A stretch of DNA of 64,000 nt from Eurosta solidaginis (lineage: Eukaryota; Arthropoda; Insecta; Diptera; Tephritidae), in NCBI RefSeq assembly GCF_040869045.1, contig NC_090322.1:172870672-172934671 (forward strand), written 5' to 3'. Both the position numbers and the translations under genes were made by a program. The notes under the pieces were generated by a model. It was not told the DNA's origin. It ran no database searches and saw nothing but the letters and a program-made list of their open reading frames with translations. Positions 11,100-22,404 of this stretch are shown here, piece by piece. How positions within the stretch are numbered: the stretch's first letter is position 1; each line of letters begins with the position of its first letter.

Positions 11100-12719
11100 C
11101 ACTGAAAGAAAAAGAATGGTAAAATCAACTGAAATACGGGTCAATTTAACCGAAATTTCTGTAAATTTTTATCCATCGCAACAAGATGTTGAATCAACTG
11201 CGCACAAATCGTTGTTTCGTAATTGACCGTTTTAGTAGTCAAATGAACAAAAAAGTTGTTGCGACAGCTTTGTATGAACGTACCTATGATGCCATATAAA
11301 TAAATAAATGTAAGTCGCGATAACCTCCGAAGAGATTTTAGGCCGAACTTCTCTTCCAATTTGCGTCGTGTGCTCCTTTTTAATTTTTCTTACAAATTGG
11401 CGGGACGCAACCTACTTGTTTTATGCCGACTCCGAACGGCATCTGCAAGGCATATGAGTTTTCACGGAGAGCATTTCATGGCTGAAATACACTCGGAGTG
11501 ATTACCGAACACTGCCGAGGGGGGACTCCGCTTAGAAAATTTTTCTTCTAATTGAAAAAGCTTGTTTTTAAAATTTTGATGTTGCTTTGCCCGGGGTGTG
11601 AACCCAGGGTCTTCGGTGTGGTAGGCGGAGCACGCTACGATCACACCACGGCGGCCGCCATATAAATACGTAAATATGTGAATCCATAAATACGCATGCT
11701 TGCTACATATACATACATATGAATATAGAAATGAAAATAATTGTCACAAAACTGATTCTCAATTCTTTCAGTTGTAGCTCAGCTCATTCTCAATTTCTTC
11801 TCTCGCATGTAGTTGCCACACTTGATTGTTTCGAACAAAACTTGTAGTATAAATGTTTGACGTAACATTTTAAAAAGAGAACTTGTAAGTTATAGAAAAG
11901 TAAAGAATCAAATATCAGGAAGGTAATTCACCACTGGAGTAACTTTACATGTAATTCGGCAAGTTTAATTTTCGTAACACTTTAAGTTGAAACGATTCCA
12001 AAACAACTCAAACTTTTATTTTGTCGGAAACATCTACATTAAAAAATGATGTTTTTTTATTATCTTATTAGATTCGCTCGCGTGAATGAATATTCATAAA
12101 AACTTGAACAAAATGTTACTAACTTTGGAAAAATCCTGTTCGTTCAAGCAAAACTTTTGCAACAAGAGGGCGCAATTTTGCATTTCGCTTGGACGAGAAG
12201 TTGCAAAATAGTACCCGATAGATAGGTGTCCCGGTATCAGTAAATGCAAAAAAGGGTTTTTTCGTTTTGTATTGATAACTGAAAAACTAGTTTTTTATTT
12301 TTTTCCCATTTTGTGTGTTTTTTCGATTTGATGGTTTTCTTATTTTGGTGTTTTTTTTTTTTAATAAGTGGCACCATTGTCATGAGTACAAAGTAGAGAG
12401 AAAGTAGAGAGCGCAGTGAGTGTAAAATTCTCTTTGAAATTTGCTCATGTATTGACAGTTGATCGCCGTTTAAATGACCTGTAACATCAGTTCTGTTAAC
12501 AGAAAAATCAGTTAGATTGATTAGGAATCTGTCAATTTTCCAAATTTTGTTAACTTAAGAGCGTCAATTTCTCTTCTGGTGAAAGAACTAAACTAATTTG
12601 TTCGCTTGACAAAGAACTCGGTCGAATTAACCATAATTCGATCAATTTCACCGAATCTCCGTTAAGTCAAGAACAACAGAGCCGATTTGTTGATCTTACT
12701 AGCACCATTTCATTCAGTG
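11100..12719. mobile_element. Non-autonomous DNA transposon with CACTGAA termini
   Basis: The left end is CACTGAAAGAAAAAGAATGG and the right end, reverse-complemented, is CACTGAATGAAATGGTGC. Inside both, the blocks ATGGT and ATCAAC recur in the same order. TA flanks both sides (11098-11099 and 12720-12721), consistent with a 2-bp TSD. CACTG ends with short TSDs fit animal EnSpm/CACTA or a related group. No transposase remains. A SINE of about 354 bp sits inside, so the DNA transposon arrived first. Confidence 0.65.
11303..11656 (-). mobile_element. tRNA-derived SINE, full length, minus strand
   Basis: Read on the minus strand it starts GGCCGCCGTGGTGTGATCG with a box A-like TCGTAGCGTGCTCCGCC, then box B-like GGGTTCACACCCC. 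An internal body carries GCGGAGTCCCCCC and TCGGAGTCGGCATAAAAC, and it ends AGGTTATCGCGACTTACA. It is flanked by the exact 12-bp TSD GCCATATAAATA at 11291-11302 and 11657-11668. The structure matches the copies at 32241 and 33997. The tRNA-like head implies transcription by Pol III and mobilisation by a LINE in trans; the partner LINE is unknown. Confidence 0.9.
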
Positions 12720-12721
12720 TA

Positions 12722-13150
12722 GGGAGAATGTCGAATGAGAGAATACAACAACAGAGACAAACTAGATTAATTAAACAACCTGGTTCGATTCTCATTTATG
12801 CGAAGCTATAGCTTTTTCGCATTAAAAAGGCACGTACCGGTATTTGAATGCAACAAAAAGAGAAACGATTTAAGTCAAAAGATTTTAATTGGTCTGTTCA
12901 AGTGCTTTTTACGCTAGCGCCACCATTTCCAAGTACTTACCTCTGACCTTGTGATCCACAAAACGTACACCGATAGACTAGTTTTTTTGTGACTGCAATC
13001 TGTCGCAACCTTTCGGTAAAGTATTCCTACCCTGATGAGTTTTAATCGCTGCTTGAATGCCTTAGTAAATATATACAAATGTGGGATTTTTAGATAGTAG
13101 TCATTGTGCGGTCTCCTTTGTGACTGTTAATTGCGCCCGAAAAAATCTGG
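12722..13150. other. No gene recognised
   Basis: No supported feature; ordinary AT-rich sequence next to the CACTGAA element. Confidence 0.35.
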
Positions 13151-13154
13151 CCCG

Positions 13155-13522
13155 TTTGCCATCTATAACGACGGCCGTGAGCTCTGGATTAGGACTGGAA
13201 TCATCGGGGTTATGTAGCGCAACACTTTCAAGAGGTTGCCAGCGCAATTCATAGCTTTTCCAATTCCATTGTCAGCCGCACCTACCTGTGGCGAATCCTG
13301 TTACTTAAGCAGGCGAGAATCTGGCGACACCAAGTTCCTCATGGGCCTATAGGGTGAAGGAATGACCAAGATTGTATTAAATCGCTTATACTTTAGTGGT
13401 GCCTTTTACCGGAACGTACCGAAGCTATATCCGGCAAAGGACTATCAGCAGCAATAATATTCATCAAAACTTTCAGGGAGTGTATTTATCGCTACAACAA
13501 CAACAACAACTGGAAACATCAA
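13155..13522 (+). repeat. Dispersed repeat ending in a (CAA)n tract
   Basis: GC-richer than its surroundings (GGCCGTGAGCTCTGGATTAG, GCACCTACCTGTGGCG) and ends CGCTACAACAACAACAACAA. A diverged relative on the minus strand lies at 29660-29845, where ACCTCACCTGCTCGAGGGG and AATC.TGTTAC parallel CCTACCTGTGGCGAATCCTGTTAC here. The (CAA)n tail suggests the 3' end of a LINE or SINE. No protein is readable. Confidence 0.45.
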
Positions 13523-14690
13523 CCTAATCGTGCCTCTCAGGCACTCTAGTTTTATCGAATGGCCTTCAGAGTGTTTAAATAGCAAAAGCTTTTGCCGCCT
13601 TTGCAAATGAGAAGTGAGAGAAGTGCCACTGCACTCTGGTTATCATGTACACCGTGCTATATGCCATTCACAAAACCGTAATGTCGTAATGGTCATACGA
13701 CTACGATGTAGAGCCAATGCATAGCTTGTGTCTTTGGACTCCACATTGACCTCACGTCTGCTTGAGAAGCGTAAGCTTGAAAGATGACATTTTCTAGAGC
13801 CTATTGTATAGAATTATTTCAGTTTTCCTAATCGGATATAAGTCGTTAATTAACGCAATACAAAGCTTTATGGCTTCACAGCTTCGGCTAATCAATAGCC
13901 ATCCGCACCCAACAGAGGGGAATTCTGTACCAAATATGCATGTATTATATATATATTTAGTAGGCGAGACTTTGGCCACCCCAAGTTTCCCTCTTGCGAA
14001 ATAAATAATTCCATGTTACGCAGCTAACAAACTAACACATCAAAAACAGTAAGAAGCGAGTCACAAACACTAAACGCAAAAGCATTGTTCATCCAAAAAT
14101 AAGCGAAAAAAAACCAAAAAAAAACAACCATCAGTCAACGGCAGTAAAATACTTTTTGAAGTATAGCTACGTGAACGTGTGGTTTTGTTGTCGCACGTGT
14201 CTTCCCCAGTTTGCTGTCATTTTGACTTACTTCAGTCATTTATCATGAAGCGTTATCACTGTTCCGTACGCGTTTACGCTTTTGTGCTACGTAGGTGTGT
14301 ATGCGCGTATTAGTTGTTGTTGTTTGATTTACCCCCGTTTGACTTTTGATTTAACGCTGATCAAAGTTTGATTTTTACTGTCTAATTCTCTTTGTTTCCG
14401 CTCTGTTGAAGCTCGTTCGAGCGGGTATTACCTCACGTCTACTGAAATTTATTGTATTTGCTATAAAACATTTGCGTTGTTGCGTGTTCAGCGCATAATC
14501 CTGTTGATAAGCGCAGAAAAAGCACTTTATTTGCTACTCCACCTGTTGTAAACAGCTTTCCGGTGAACAGAGCGTGTATTTACGCACTTGTTTGCAGTGT
14601 TGCCAATCGAGCAGAGTTTTTCCTACTTACAAAGAGCTCGAAAAAACCATTTTGAATAAATGAGTATTAGAAAAGGAAAAACGAACCATT
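13523..14690. other. No gene recognised
   Basis: No convincing coding frame. The overlapping 60-66 codon frames on both strands near 13800-14000 are mutual shadows without motifs. Confidence 0.35.
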
Positions 14691-14692
14691 TG

Positions 14693-15015
14693 AAAGGGGT
14701 ATCCAGGGACCAGCACATTCTCTGCTGCTCTTACCTATCCAGAATCAATCCCGATATACATAATGCTACAACAACAACATACATAATGTCTGCCCTGCTA
14801 GCAATGTGTCTCAACATGACACCAACAAACTTTTCAATTGCAATGTGGAACAAACGCCTTTAGCACCCCTTTCTCTCTCGTCCACCTTTGTTGAAACTGC
14901 AAGTGTCCTAGGACTCTCGTTAGAGTATATTGATGACAATTTGCTAGAGACTACACCTATCGGATGGGGCGAAGCACTACCGAAACAACATCAAGGTCCC
15001 ACTCAGGTGAAATAG
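14693..15015 (+). pseudogene. LINE C-terminal zinc-knuckle fragment
   Basis: Reads TYLSRINPDIHN, then after a small insertion that includes CTACAACAACAACATACATA, CPAC.VSQHDTNKLFNCNVE, then TPLAPLSLSSTFVETASVLG and EYIDDNL. The C-x2-C...H-x4-C pattern and the following leucine-rich tail are the end of a LINE ORF2. A tip of the same family appears reversed at 30416-30455, which shares TGGGGC(A/G)AAGCACT and a (CAA)n tail. No RT core is present, so this is a strongly 5'-truncated copy. Confidence 0.7.
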
Positions 15016-15639
15016 GGTCACAACCATAATAGGTTTCATCAAATGCATAGCGGGATAGTGCTAATTGCCACGAACACTTAAACAAAGAACTGAAAGAACA
15101 CGACGTTAAAATTGTTAAAGAGCCGAGAAGAATCAGTTGAACTCAGAAACGAATCAGCTAGGTAAAGGTGACTACCATTGTTCAAGATAGAAGTTGCACT
15201 GATGATATTGAACCATTCTAATACCAGTAGTAAGAGCTTTGTTCATTTTCTCTTCAACAAAGATCCATGCCTGCTATTTCAACAGAAATAAGGTCTGCTG
15301 GACACTAGAATAAGCACTAGTTTAAGAATCGATGTCGTGTATTGGCGAAGCCAAAGCAACTACCGATAATGTGTTTGGCACTTTCTATCAAATTCTCATA
15401 CCTGAAGCTGCGCAGAAGTCATTTGTGTTGAGTTGCGTGGCTCCACATTGCATCACCATGAAGTAGTGCCCCGTTATTAGGCAAACCAGCAGTTAAGATA
15501 TAGCCAATTTATGCGGCTGATCGGTATTATTTTGTTTTTATGCTGGCAAAGATCTGGCTACTAGCCCTGCAGGTAAAGGCTTGCCATTACAGACTTACTT
15601 TGAATAGGTGGTGTTATCATATAGGTCTTTCAATTGGAC
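15016..15639. other. No gene recognised
   Basis: No supported feature. Confidence 0.35.
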
Positions 15640-15990
15640 CTTTCCTCTCGCCTCCTTTTCTTTTGTCACTTATTCTTTACAGGAAACAGAGGCATTTGTC
15701 ATATTGTATTGTTATTTGCTTCTGCAACAAAAAATTTTACTTAGTGCCTGTCCCTCCTTCTCTCCATATTTAATCGCTGTCTCCTCCTTACCTTCTCCCT
15801 TTTATATTCTTGACTTTTCTTTCTCCTGCGTTCACTTTTTTTCCTCTCCTTGAACCTCCCTCTATTCTTCTTCATCTCCTTCCTTGCACATGCTTCCTCT
15901 CCTTTCCATCTTCCCCTTGCACTGTCTTCATTTTTATCTCCTTTTCCTACTAACACTTTCTTCCTTTCCCTCTTCAATACCCACTACGAT
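15640..15990. repeat. Polypyrimidine tract, ~350 bp
   Basis: Very C/T-rich on the plus strand (CTCCTTACCTTCTCCC, CTCTCCTTTCCATCTTCCCC), so the minus strand yields a spurious Lys/Arg/Glu-rich frame. Similar tracts lie inside the Helitron-like copies at 35290-35460 and 55590-55780. It may be a decayed member of that group, but no Helitron end is visible here. Confidence 0.6.
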
Positions 15991-16019
15991 CTTCTATTTA
16001 TCTCTTTCGAAAGGCTACC

Positions 16020-16420
16020 CAAACACTAAATTTCAAACCAATTGAACAAGAAATAAGATCTTTTTGAAGAGGTAGGCCCTTGGTCCACATGCCAGAAATA
16101 AAGTTTTCCAAGTATATAACTTGCCGAAGAGGAGTTCCTGTATTAAATTTCAACATAAATACGATTTTTTCAAATAAGGCGGTTAGTGTTCCACTTCCGA
16201 TAAGAACATTTTCTCAAATATTAAGCTAGACAAAGAGGTGCCCCTGTACCAAATCTTAAGCAAATCACAACATGAATGCGATTTATTACAATAGGTCAGA
16301 TCCTGGTCCACTTTCCACTACCCCAGTGCGAATCGCACCATAAATACCAATTTTTTGGAATAGGTTGGCCCCTGGTCCTCTTCCCGGACCAAATTGTGTA
16401 TCTAAAGCATCCTCAAACCC
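16020..16420. repeat. Degenerate tandem block with GGTCCAC words
   Basis: Three to four irregular units carry a (T/A)ATACGATTTTTT..AAATAAGG-like block followed by GTTCCACTTCC or TGGTCCACTTTCC. The pyrimidine tract followed by a repeat array resembles the 53.8-57.7 kb elements, but the units are too diverged to align with confidence by eye. Confidence 0.4.
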
Positions 16421-18835
16421 CTTGAACACACACAACATTTCCTGCGTATCAGTCCAGTCGTATAGGAGGTGTTCAGTAACAAACACACGTACAGAAGAAA
16501 TATATATATAAGATGTAAGTATGTGTGTTATTGAGCACGTTCAGGTTATAGCAAACTTCAATATTTACCGTATTTTCTCACTAAAAAAAAAGATGAGACT
16601 ACAATGTTTATGCCCTTTAAATAAATGCGTTTTTAATATTAACCCGAATCAATTTGTTGTTAGCTTTCATTTTTCATTTTCATAACGTGCGTTTTATTGT
16701 TAAGATGCGTTAAAAAAAATTGATGGATTAAGCTTTCCTTTTAAATTTATATATACTTACTTACATATTTACACAACTGGTGCGCAGCGCAGAAAGTGTC
16801 ATAAAAAGCCCATGGGCTTTAGATTAATTTGTCTTTAATATTTTGTATCATAAAATTTTGAAATATTACAACAAGATTATCTCAAGTGTCACTCCATCGA
16901 AACTACGCTCCATTAAGTGGTTCGCGAGATGAATGTATGCTTAGATGGCCCACAACCCACCCTAGCTGCTGTCATACGAATTGATATTTGATTTCAGGCT
17001 ATAGACGATTTTTTCTCTGTTGTGAATTAAGAAGGCTCGAGTAAGGTTAATAGCATTCCTCTACTAGTATGTTGGTAGTTAATGATATAAGATAGCCTCT
17101 GGGTTTAGAGAATCCAATTTCTGAGATCCTTATGAACCCTCAAACCTAGAAGGCAGCTGGTGAACTTCGGCATAGGACGAGCTTCAACTAACCTTATCTA
17201 AATTGCTAGGATTAAATCTTTGTGATAGTAAGAAATACAAACCTAGGAGTCCGTTTTATGCCTAAGTTAAAGTGGACTATAATTAAAGAGCAGATAAAAG
17301 AGCGGTCTTCCAGAAAGATACACAAGCTCCGCAGTGATATGCATGACAACACACGAACTGACAGTTTAGAATTCGAACTTTATATAGTGTACATAAGGGC
17401 ACGTTCGTATTTTCTCGGCATCGAAAAAAAAGTCTACATCTGCTGTATGGCCGTCTCCGTTGCCAACTTTCGGGCCTGCAACGGTAACATCTAAGTAAAT
17501 AGTTTGGTAAAGGAGTAAATAGTTTGGTTAAATATTTGCTGCGGTTGTGATATGGGCCAAATCAAAGCAGTTCTTTTATTTGATTACCGGAACACCGTTG
17601 AGCTGGTTATACGCGGCTTCACTTATATGTTCCAAACAGGGGCTGAAACTGTTATTCCTTTTATAATATAATTCCTTGCAAAACTATTAATTTTGGACTT
17701 TAAATATATTTGGATCAAGATAAAAATTATTTTCGAATTTTTATGTTTTGAAAAAATTTTTTTAATTCGGATAAGCCGTTTCTTTGCTATCAAGCGGGAC
17801 TTTTATTTTGGCTTTAAAAAAAAAGTCCGGATTTAACTATTATTTCCGGACTTTTATTTTTAAAAGTCCGAGTTTAACTAGTTCTATCGGACTCAAAAAA
17901 TAAAAATACAGATTTTACTTTTATATATGGACTTTTATGGAAAAAGTTCGAAAAATAAAAAGGATGCATGATTCGACATGATATTGCTATATGGATACCT
18001 GGGAACTCAAACATTTTCACCTAGGACAATTTTTTGACCAGGACTTTTTCGACTCCGAAAATAAATAATAATTATTTTCCGTCCCTGGTTCCAAATAATG
18101 AAGTAGTAGGCTCTTGCGCCCCGGGCCCTATCAAGGATTGCATTGGACATTGATTTGCATGCGCTAATAAAATGTGGAAACGACAGAGACTTTAAAATTG
18201 GGTTATAATCTACCCAGCTTAATGCAATTTCAGGCAAAAATCGTTTATGCCGCAGTAGCAGTCCTCCCCTAGCAGAACAAATGGTTAAGCTACTGCCGAA
18301 GAAGTATAATATTGCTTGGGAAATACTTCCCAAAGAGCATATCACACTCTAAATTTCTTCTTCCAAGCCCCACGCTCCATGTCTATTTCTTGTATTTATT
18401 CAATTTTATTTATCTCCTAATTCAAGTAGTAAGAAAGCTCCTTCCAGGCCAGCTATCGCTTTTCTAATTTTCTTCCAGTTATATAACATTGGAACAAAGC
18501 CCTATAACGTTAAGGAATAGCTCTGAAAAGCTGCATCGAATAACTCGTGGAATTGTTGTTCGAACACAAGAGGTTTTTGACTAGAGGAAAATTATTTATG
18601 TGTCATATTGTAAAGTGGACTTCGTCGAAGGCTGCACTAGCACTTGGCTAATCCAGAGGCGAGTAGTGGACACATTTCCCTTGTAATTTTGAATACCAAG
18701 AATTGTGTCAAATACACACTAAGAAGAAAAAAAAAAACTGGTGGGGATATGGGGAGATGGGCGGTAAGTGAATAACGTGCTATTTTAAAGCAATATGATA
18801 TCGGTGGAAGGTGCAAAAGTTGCCTCTAGAATCAG
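16421..18835. other. No gene recognised; AAGTCCG words near 17820-17960
   Basis: The short frames at 17222-17494 (+) and 18007-18345 (-) show no motif. Near 17810-17960 there is a loose repeat of AAAAGTCCGGATTTAACT and GGACTTTTATTTT. I see no other structure. Confidence 0.35.
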
Positions 18836-19690
18836 ATGATGCCAAAAATTAGTTTCATTTGAAATGAAAAGCTTCATCTGATTTGAAAAAAAAAATGGCA
18901 TTTGAATTGATAACAATTTCATTTGATTTGAAATATTTTCCTTAGGATTTGAAAAAAGTTTTATTTGGTTAAAAAAAAAATTCATTTAAAATGAAAAAAA
19001 TTTCAGTTTTATTTGCTTTGAAAAAAGTTTCACTTGATGGGAAAAAAGTTTCATTTGAGTATAAAAAGTTTCATTTCAATTGAAAAAAGTTTCACTTGAT
19101 TTGAAAAAAGTTTGATTTGAGTGGAAAATAGTTTTATGTACCTAGATCTGATCAGCCCAAAAAAGTTGAACATAAATTAAAAAAGGTTCATACCATTGGC
19201 AAAAAGTTTCATTTGAAATAAAAAAGTATTATTTGGCTTGAAAAAAGTTTAATTTTATTTGCAAAAACCTTGATCTGATTTGAAAAAATTTTCATATGAT
19301 TTGAAAAAAGTTTAATTAGATTTGAAAAAAGTTTCATTTGATTCGAAAAAAGTTTCATTTGACTTAGAAAAAGTTTCGTTTTATTTGAAAAAAGTTTCAT
19401 TTTACTTGAAAAAAGTTTAATTTTATTTGCAAAACCCTTGATCTGATTTGAAAAAATTGTCATATGATTTGAAAAAAGTTTAATTAGATTTGAAAAAAGT
19501 TTCATTTAATTCGAAAAAAGTTTCATTTGACTTAGAAAAAGTTTCGTTTGATTTGAAAAAAAGTTTCATTTGACTTGAAAAAAGTTCCATTTGATTCAAA
19601 AAGTGCTTCATCTGATTTGAAACATATTTATATAATTTGAAAAAAATTTGACATGATTTAAAAAAATTTTAATTCGAGGGGAAAAGGCAA
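18836..19690 (-). repeat. Minisatellite (GTTTCATTTGATTTGAAAAAA) with higher-order repeat
   Basis: About 40 copies of a 20-21-bp unit. Because many units are close to a multiple of 3, the minus strand stays open over long stretches and yields MKLFSNQ repeats, which is an artefact. A higher-order unit of about 161 bp is visible: TTTGCAAAAACCTTGATCTG near 19259 recurs as TTTGCAAAACCCTTGATCTG near 19420, with the same order of variant monomers between them. Confidence 0.9.
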
Positions 19691-20556
19691 AGTTTGACAT
19701 AGAACGGAAGCAATGCAGAGGCTAGTTCCTGTCACGATATTTCAACATATTGAAGAGCGATATTTATAGAGTTGTACACCAATAGGCGAATTTAGGGATC
19801 AGTGTCTTTAACTTGGTAAACTTTAGTAAATTGGTTGCTACTGAGGTGTCCTATAGCAGCATTCCTTCAATCGCCATAGATAACATTTGTGGACGCTTTC
19901 CCTGATCATTGCTAGATCCTTCCAACATTGAAATTTCTAACATATGTATAAACATAGAATCTCTCCCATTTTTTTCGTTCTGAAGCACATGATACTTCAA
20001 GAGAAGAAAAGAACGAAAAAATAACCAGAGCAGATTTCTTGAAGCCGTCGTCAACCTTTTTGAAAGTAGTCTTTTATTTTATACCTACGGCTAAATGATT
20101 TGTTGATTTGAAAACGGCTTTAAGATGGTGCATTTTAATAATTTCCTAAAAATACTTAAAGCGAAATAATAATTTCTCAATTTTACATTTCTCACCTGAT
20201 ATTCAAACCTTAAAATGTATTTACTTACCTTAAGAGGGTTAATTGTTGGCAAGTTTCAAAGTGAAATATTTTATTGCAATAAGTAGCTTAAAGTTTCCGG
20301 GTAGTACTTATAGGATTTGATTTACGAGCGGCATTAACTGTAACGCACTCAGATCTTTTCTGGTATAAGAAGTTTATGTTCTCAGAATTTGTACAACTTA
20401 TTTTAGCATAGTCGCATTGTTCCGTTATTGCTTGTACTGCTTTAAATAGGCAATATATATTAGACTGGACGGACAAAAGTTGCAAAAGTCCGCCTCTAAT
20501 TTTGAAGCTTATGTTAGGAGGGCCTCGCAAAGCGAAGTTATTGGTCTGATAAATAA
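19691..20556. other. No gene recognised
   Basis: No supported coding feature. A TATTAGACTGGACGG word near 20459 resembles the start of the repeat at 63948 (TATTAGACTGGGTCG). Confidence 0.35.
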
Positions 20557-21179
20557 ACAAGTAAGAAAGGCTAAGTTCGGGTGTAACCGAACATTACATA
20601 CTCAGCTGAGAGCTTTGGAGACAAAATTGCCCTTTTCATGGATATATACAAATGGTATTACTAAGAAGTGGAGAAACTTGCCTTTGCTATCTTTCTTCAG
20701 CTATCAGTCCGATTTATTTGAATATTTTTTTTTAAATATGAAAATTTGGTTAAATTTGAAAGCATTTCCTTATCATTTTTTTTAAAACACCCCTGAAATA
20801 TTTTCGAAGCGCTCCTAATTATGAGTCCAATAAGAGTCCGAAATATGTGAGAAATATGTGCCTCGAGAAAATCTAAACCTATAATCATAAAAGACTCATG
20901 ACTCATGTGACTCCTATAAGGTGGAAATTATGAGCCGTATGCCAAGAATGTATTTTTAATTTTGATATATGGAAGTCTAAATCTATCTCGATTTGTTTAT
21001 ACCGTTACGGAATACCGTTATGCGAAGAAAATTAATATATATATGAGTATAATTATAGCTGTGTTGGCTTCGTAGGATTTCTTAGATGGTTTAAAAGTGG
21101 TTTTTAATTCCATATCACATACGTTTGGGAAATATCGACCAAACTTTAGACCCTAGGGGAAAATGAACCTAGGATAACC

Positions 21180-21575
21180 CTGGAATGTGTTTTGATGATA
21201 TGGGTATCAAACGAAAGGTATTAAAGAGTATTTTAAAAAGGAGTGGGCCATAGTTCTATAGGTGGACGCCATTTCGGGATATCGCCATAAAGGTGGACCA
21301 GGGGTGACTCTAGAATGTGTTTGTACGATACGGGTATCATATGAAAGGTGGTAATGAGTATGTTAAAAGGGAGTGGGCCTTAGTTCTATAGGTGGACGCC
21401 ATTATTATATCGCCATAAGGAAAGACCAGGCGTGACTCTAGAATGTGTTTGTACGATATGGGTATCAAATTAAAGGTATTAATGATGGTTTTAAAAGGGA
21501 GTGGCCCTTAGTTGTATATGTGAAGGCGTTTTCGAGATATCGGCCAAAATGTGGACCAGGGTGATCCAGAACATC
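21180..21575 (+). repeat. Three tandem ~130-bp modules inside copy B
   Basis: Each unit has (C/G)(T/G)AGAATGTGTTT.TACGATA, GGGTATCAAAT.AAAGGT, TTAATGAGT, TTTTAAAAGGGAGTGG, then GTGGACGCC..TT..GATATCG and GTGGACCAGG. The same landmarks, in the same order, occur in the arrays of the Helitron-like elements at 53.9-54.9 and 56.1-57.5 kb and once at 36186-36320. Confidence 0.75.
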
Positions 21576-22141
21576 ATCTGTCGGGTATCGCTAATTTATT
21601 TATATATGTAATACCACGAACAGTATTCCTGCCATGATTCCAAGGGCTTTTGACTTCGCCCTGCAGAACTTTTTCATTTTCTTATACTTAATATGGTAGG
21701 TGTCACACCCATTTTACAAAATTTTTTCTAAAGTTATATTTTGCGTCAAAAAACCAATCCAATCACCATGTTTTATCCCGTTTTTCATATTTGGTATAGC
21801 ATTATGGCATTTTTTTTCATTTTTCGGAATTTTCGATATCGAAAAAGTGGGCGTGGTCATAGTCGGATTCCGCCGATTTTTAATACCAACATAAAGTGAG
21901 TTCAGATAAGTACGTGAATTAAGTTTAGTAAACAATTGTTTTTGTTTTTATCGGCCTATTGATAAATGATTCAAGGTTCGATTCGAGCTCAAGGCCAGAA
22001 CAATAATTTTTTTCTTATGATAATTACTGTAATTTTTTAATTTAGAAAATTTAAAAAATAACAATAAATATAAAATATATGTGTAAGTAGGCTTTCCAAT
22101 CTATATTTTATGTGCGAATAAAACTAATTTATTCCACTGTT

Positions 22142-22188
22142 TTCCCAACGTTTCGCTAATATTTTTATTTTTAGCATCATCAGGGGAA
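22142..22188 (-). ncRNA. Hammerhead ribozyme-like motif in PLE 3' region
   Basis: On the minus strand: TTCCC, CTGATGA, TGCTAA...TTAGC, GAA, ACGT, T, GGGAA. This gives stem I of 5 bp (TTCCC/GGGAA), a stem II of at least 5 bp, the conserved CUGAUGA and GAAA, and a self-complementary ACGT stem III as in PLE hammerheads. One extra unpaired T lies between CTGATGA and stem II, which departs from the consensus. PLE termini are known to carry hammerheads; whether this one cleaves is unknown. Confidence 0.5.
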
Positions 22189-22404
22189 TATTTATTAATT
22201 TATCTGTTACAAACAATATATAAAAATTATGAAAATTATCAATTAGTTTTCAAAACAGACATGAAAAACAACAAAGAAAAACAATTTGGTGAATAGTTTA
22301 ACATTTAACAAGATAAACTTACGTTATTTTGTCATTAAATCAAAACTGTTGTAAAAAACATTAAAAACATAAATCATCACAATATAATCATTACCATCTG
22401 ACTA

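Noticed and set aside
15741..15977. Minus-strand frame rich in Lys/Arg/Glu
   Set aside because: It is the complement of a polypyrimidine tract; composition alone explains the open frame.
18007..18345. 112-codon minus-strand frame as a gene
   Set aside because: No recognisable domain; composition matches surrounding non-coding DNA.
19209..19505. Minus-strand frame with MKLFSNQ repeats
   Set aside because: Reading of a 20-21-bp minisatellite; no non-repeat sequence on either side.
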